Source of the DNA: Clostridia bacterium
GTDB taxonomy: Bacteria > Bacillota > Clostridia > Christensenellales > Borkfalkiaceae
Length of the DNA: 52,465 bases
Assembly: GCA_900769545.1 (NCBI GenBank)
Contig: CAAGGZ010000133.1
Location: forward strand, 1 to 52,465
Reading direction: 5' to 3'
The notes beneath the pieces are model-generated. The model worked only from the letters and a program-made list of their open reading frames with translations, did no database searches and was not told the DNA's origin. The position numbers and the translations under genes are program-made. Below are positions 49,284 through 52,465 of this stretch, one piece after another (within the stretch, counting starts at the first letter, position 1; every line of letters starts with the position of its first letter).

Positions 49284-49300
49284 GGGGCAGGTATGAGATT
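49284..49300 (+). repeat. GGGGGCAGGTATGAGATTA repeat copy providing a start site
   Basis: Repeat-family sequence whose GGGGGCAGG may act as ribosome site and whose ATG (49293) may be the start of the following gene. Confidence 0.45.
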
Positions 49301-49739
49301 AAACGTTTTGTTTTTATTGGGAAGCTGTTTAATTACTTTTATTTTGCGCCTGTTGTTGCGTTCGGAAATCAAACCGAAATATTGGAAAAAACATAAGAGC
49401 GGAAAAGTTCTGTGGGATTGGTTTCTTTTGGGGTTTAGGATAGAAAAGAGCCGCAGGGTCTGGATTGATTTGCATTTTGCGCTTTTTGTCGGAAATTTTA
49501 TTGCGTTTACAGTTGGAACGCTTGGGTATTTTATAGAAGCTGTTTCCGTATTGCAGATTTTTCCTTTTATCGTCTTTTTATGGAACTTGGTCGTATTTGC
49601 CTGTAAATTGTTGTGCGCTCCGCAGAAGGACGCTTGTAGGCGAATTGAGGGATTGGCGTTCGGTGGTATTTTTATTTTATTGATGTTGGCGTTGTCTGTT
49701 ATTTTGGGATATTATTTAGTAAAAGGATTGTTGGCTTGA
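49293..49739 (+). CDS. Small membrane protein of unknown function
   Basis: 148 residues, four predicted spans, basic cytosolic segment RSEIKPKYWKKHKSGKVLWDWFLLGFRIEKSRRVW after span 1. Nothing in it was recognised. The start is ATG 49293, which lies in a repeat copy; a TTG at 49266 in the same frame overlaps the mazG stop and has no better site. It lies between mazG and dus in one operon. Confidence 0.65.
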   Translation: MRLNVLFLLGSCLITFILRLLLRSEIKPKYWKKHKSGKVLWDWFLLGFRIEKSRRVWIDLHFALFVGNFIAFTVGTLGYFIEAVSVLQIFPFIVFLWNLVVFACKLLCAPQKDACRRIEGLAFGGIFILLMLALSVILGYYLVKGLLA

Positions 49740-49761
49740 GGGCTGAAGTGAGAGGAAGACT

Positions 49762-50700
49762 ATGCGTTTACATACGTTGACAATAGGAAATATACAACTA
49801 AATAACAACGTATTGCTTGCGCCGCTCGCAGGGTATACCAATTATGCGTTCCGTCGGCTCTGTAAAGGCTACGGCACAGGGCTTTGCTATACGGAAATGG
49901 TCAGCGCGAAGGGCTTGAAATACGGCAGTGAGAACACCGAAGACTTGCTCTATACCGATGAACACGAGGGTGTTTGCGCCGCGCAGATTTTCGGGAGCGA
50001 CCCCGATATTTTACGCGCCGCGTGCGAGTATGAGAAATTGCAGCCTTTCCCTATTATAGACATCAATATGGGCTGTCCCGTGCCGAAAATTTACAAAAAC
50101 GGCGAGGGGAGCGCGCTGTTAGAAAATCCGCTTTTGGCAGAAAAAATCGTAAAGGAATGCGTGAAGAGCGGAAAAATCATCACGGTGAAATTCCGTATCG
50201 GCATTACGGAGAAAAATTTGATTACGGCGGAGTTTGCAAAGCGTATGGAAGGTGCAGGGGCAAGCCTTATCACCATCCATGGCAGAACAAAGGATAAAGT
50301 GTACGCGGGCGAGGTCAATTATAAGGAAATTGCGGCGGCGAAACAGGCGGTTTCGATACCTGTGATTGCCAACGGCGGCGTTTTCTCTGACGCAGACGCA
50401 GAAAAATTGCAGGCAGAGACGGGCGCGGACGGTGTGATGGTTGCGCGCGCGGCGTTGTTCGATCCGCAGATTTTTTGCGAGCTTACTAAAACGGCGACGG
50501 AAAGTCGATTGGAAATGTTCAAAAAACAGATGCTTTGGACGCAAAATACGTGCGACGAGCGGTTTGTGGTGGTATTTATGCGCAAAATGGCGGCGTTTTA
50601 CGTCAAGGGCGTAAGAGGGGCGGCGGCTTTTAAAGAGCGGCTCTTTCAAGCGAAGACTGCGGAAGAAATTTTGTCTATCGCCGAGGAAATTTGGGGATAA
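49762..50700 (+). CDS. dus: tRNA-dihydrouridine synthase (DusB-like)
   Basis: 312 residues. It reduces uridines in the tRNA D-loop to dihydrouridine using FMN and NADPH. LAPLAGYTNYAFRRLCKGYGTGLCYTEMVSAKGL is the N-terminal FMN-binding block; DINMGCPVPKIYKNGEGSALL contains the catalytic Cys; ITIHGRTKDKVYAG and PVIANGGVFSDADAE bind phosphate. The C-terminal helical domain is shorter than in E. coli DusB. AGAGGAAG precedes the ATG. It follows the small membrane protein after 22 bp. Confidence 0.95.
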   Translation: MRLHTLTIGNIQLNNNVLLAPLAGYTNYAFRRLCKGYGTGLCYTEMVSAKGLKYGSENTEDLLYTDEHEGVCAAQIFGSDPDILRAACEYEKLQPFPIIDINMGCPVPKIYKNGEGSALLENPLLAEKIVKECVKSGKIITVKFRIGITEKNLITAEFAKRMEGAGASLITIHGRTKDKVYAGEVNYKEIAAAKQAVSIPVIANGGVFSDADAEKLQAETGADGVMVARAALFDPQIFCELTKTATESRLEMFKKQMLWTQNTCDERFVVVFMRKMAAFYVKGVRGAAAFKERLFQAKTAEEILSIAEEIWG

Positions 50701-50765
50701 TACGTGTATATTGGGTGAGAAAACACGGAATTTTATAATTATTAGAAAAATTTTACAAAAAACTG

Positions 50766-50794
50766 TTTACAATCGATTTTTTTTATGGTATAAT
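50766..50794 (+). promoter_or_regulatory. pckG promoter
   Basis: TTTACA (50766-50771), 17-bp spacer, TATAAT (50789-50794). The leader of about 90 nt contains a CTTTCTCTT/AAGAGAAGG hairpin around 50812-50835. Confidence 0.75.
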
Positions 50795-50889
50795 TTAGTT
50801 GGTGGAAAAAGGCTTTCTCTTTAAAAAGAGAAGGAATTTTCTGCGTAAAGAAGAAAAATAAAAAATTATCATTTTAAGGAGATACAATT

Positions 50890-52465
50890 ATGACGAACAA
50901 CAAGAAAGTGCTTCAATTCGTTGCAGACGTTCAGGCGTTTGCGCAGCCCGACAAAGTGGTTTGGATTGACGGCAGCGACGCGCAGAGAGACGCGTTGAGA
51001 GAAGAAGCTTGCGCTACCGGTGAGATTATTAAGCTCAACCAGGAAAAATTGCCCGGTTGCTACTATCACAGAACGGCTGAAAACGACGTAGCGCGTGTAG
51101 AAGACAGAACGTTTATCTGCTGTGAAAACGAAGAAGACGCTCTTCCTCATTCCATCGTAAAATGGAAAGCTCCCAAAGACGCTTATGCAATGGTAAACGA
51201 AATTGCAAAGGGCGCATACAAGGGTAGAACGATGTACGTTATCCCTTATTCGATGGGCGTTGTAGGTTCGCCTTTCTCTAAAATCGGTATTGAAATCACC
51301 GACTCCATCTACGTTGTACTCAACATGATGATTATGACGAGAGTAGGTACGATGTGCCTTGACCAGCTTGGCGAAAACGGCGATTTCGTAAAAGGTTTCC
51401 ACGCAAAATGCGACGTAGACCCCGAAAAGAGATATATTATGCATTTCCCCGAAGACAATACGATTATTTCCGTAAACTCGGCTTACGGCGGCAACGTATT
51501 GCTCGGTAAAAAATGCTTCGCGCTTCGTATTGCTACCAACCTCGGTAAGAAAGAAGGCTGGATGGCAGAACACATGCTTATCCTTGGCGTAAAACGTCCT
51601 CAGGATAAGGAAATGAAGTACGTTGCAGCAGCGTTCCCTTCCGCTTGCGGTAAGACCAACCTTGCAATGTTGATTCCTCCCAAGCAGTACCTTGACGCAG
51701 GTTACGAAGTACAGTGCGTAGGCGACGATATTGCTTGGATTAGAGTAGGCGAAGACGGCAGATTGTGGGCTTGTAACCCCGAAAACGGTTTCTTCGGCGT
51801 TGCTCCTGGTACCAATGAAAAGTCCAACCCCAACGCGCTCGCTTCCACGATGCAGGGTACGATTTTCACGAATGTTGCGCTCAACCCTGCTGACAACACC
51901 GTTTGGTGGGAAAAATTGACGAAGGAAGCTCCTGCAGAGCTCATCGACTGGACGGGTAAGCCCTGGACGCCTGATTGCGGCCGCAACGCAGCGCACCCCA
52001 ACTCCCGTTTCACCGCTCCTGCAGAAAACTGCCCTTGCATTTCCCCTGAATTTAATTCCAAAGCAGGCGTTCCTCTTTCCGCAATCATTTTCGGCGGTAG
52101 AAGAGCAACGACGACTCCGCTCGTTTACCAGTCCAGAGATTGGAATCACGGTACGTTCGTAGGTACGATTATGTCCTCCGAAACGACGGCGGCTGCTACC
52201 GGCGCAGTAGGCGTGCTTCGTCACGACCCTATGGCAATGAAGCCTTTCATGGGTTACTCGGTAGATAAGTACTTCCAGCATTGGATTGATATGGGCGCGA
52301 AGGTTCCCGCTGAAAAACAGCCTAAAATCTTCAACGTAAACTGGTTCCGTCAGGACGAAAACGGCAACTTCATGTGGCCTGGTTTCGGCGACAATATGCG
52401 CGTACTTGACTGGATTTTGGACCGCTGCGAAGGCAACGTAGAAGCGCAGGAAACGGCTATCGGTT
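50890..52465 (+). CDS. pckG: Phosphoenolpyruvate carboxykinase (GTP), 3' truncated by window end
   Basis: 525 codons are visible and the frame is open to the last base. It interconverts oxaloacetate and PEP with GTP/GDP. AAFPSACGKTNLAMLIP is the P-loop with the PEPCK-specific Cys; GDDIAWIRVGEDGRLWACNPENGFFGVAPGTNEKSNP, RNAAHPNSRFTAPAENCP and IIFGGRRATTTPLV match the GTP class (about 600 residues) rather than the ATP class. MGVVGSPFSKIGIEITDS lines the substrate site. AAGGAGAT lies 8 nt before the ATG. The antisense strand has a long open frame here that is not a gene. Confidence 0.98.
   Translation, partial: MTNNKKVLQFVADVQAFAQPDKVVWIDGSDAQRDALREEACATGEIIKLNQEKLPGCYYHRTAENDVARVEDRTFICCENEEDALPHSIVKWKAPKDAYAMVNEIAKGAYKGRTMYVIPYSMGVVGSPFSKIGIEITDSIYVVLNMMIMTRVGTMCLDQLGENGDFVKGFHAKCDVDPEKRYIMHFPEDNTIISVNSAYGGNVLLGKKCFALRIATNLGKKEGWMAEHMLILGVKRPQDKEMKYVAAAFPSACGKTNLAMLIPPKQYLDAGYEVQCVGDDIAWIRVGEDGRLWACNPENGFFGVAPGTNEKSNPNALASTMQGTIFTNVALNPADNTVWWEKLTKEAPAELIDWTGKPWTPDCGRNAAHPNSRFTAPAENCPCISPEFNSKAGVPLSAIIFGGRRATTTPLVYQSRDWNHGTFVGTIMSSETTAAATGAVGVLRHDPMAMKPFMGYSVDKYFQHWIDMGAKVPAEKQPKIFNVNWFRQDENGNFMWPGFGDNMRVLDWILDRCEGNVEAQETAIG

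Noticed and set aside
50869..52281. 470-codon open frame on the minus strand
   Set aside because: It is antisense to pckG, whose sense frame has the complete GTP-PEPCK motifs; the antisense protein has no recognisable family features.
1..52465. tRNA genes, rRNA genes, CRISPR arrays, prophage, insertion sequences with transposase
   Set aside because: I looked for T-loop motifs, regular repeat-spacer arrays and transposase or integrase proteins in the gaps and found none.

Overview
The window looks like a chromosomal segment of an uncultured, probably gut-associated Bacillota (class Clostridia). This rests on the gene set: a SpoVT-type AbrB regulator, a YabM/SpoVB-like flippase followed by a YabN-type methylase-MazG protein, single-chain glycyl-tRNA synthetase, GTP-type PEP carboxykinase, formate-THF ligase, strong AGGAGG ribosome sites and sigma-A promoters. 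A Christensenellales-like lineage is a guess from overall style, not a demonstrated assignment. No plasmid, phage, transposase, CRISPR array, rRNA or tRNA was recognised. About 39 protein genes are supported, nearly all housekeeping.

Layout. 1-970: an AT-rich SHOCT protein between two identical terminators, then repeat remnants. 968-3818: proline operon proB-proA-proC (minus). 4055-5611: membrane beta-glycosyltransferase. 5690-7826: Gfo/Idh/MocA oxidoreductase with an AraC-cupin regulator (minus). 8232-12930: gyrB-gyrA. 13115-15715: CtpE-like P-type ATPase (minus). 15929-19739: serS, DEDDh exonuclease, RsmF-like rRNA methyltransferase. 19923-23291: a 1122-residue lipoprotein with an additional C-terminal membrane anchor (minus). 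23509-24341: two half-size TauE/SafE proteins. 24386-28628: HAD phosphatase, Ppx/GppA, Maf and a divergent MreB-like protein.

28769-29457 is the most unusual stretch. A strong promoter and an intrinsic terminator delimit about 650 nt without a long ORF, holding repeated modules (hairpin, purine linker, AGGAGG, ATGATTC) and nested long-range helices at its 3' end. It is either a large structured non-coding RNA or an array of micropeptide cistrons.

29590-37217: cysteine-rich mini-lipoprotein, a repeat-rich gap, glyS, fhs, glnS, a polytopic membrane protein, and spoVT. 37466-44975: a sugar locus with a methyltransferase, GH2 beta-mannosidase and YczE/YitT-like protein on the minus strand, facing an MFS transporter translationally coupled to a second GH2 enzyme. 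45052-45850: a promoter, a long hairpin RNA and a terminator ahead of a small lipoprotein and a DUF4190-type protein. 45946-50700: PF06541 membrane protein, flippase, methylase-MazG, small membrane protein, dihydrouridine synthase. 50890-end: pckG, running off the window.

Intergenic regions carry several interspersed repeat families: GGGCAGGTATGCGATGAA-type palindrome halves (some inside genes or supplying a start site), ATGCGAA heptad runs, a roughly 105-bp palindromic element after gyrB and serS, and a 63-nt direct repeat beside glyS.
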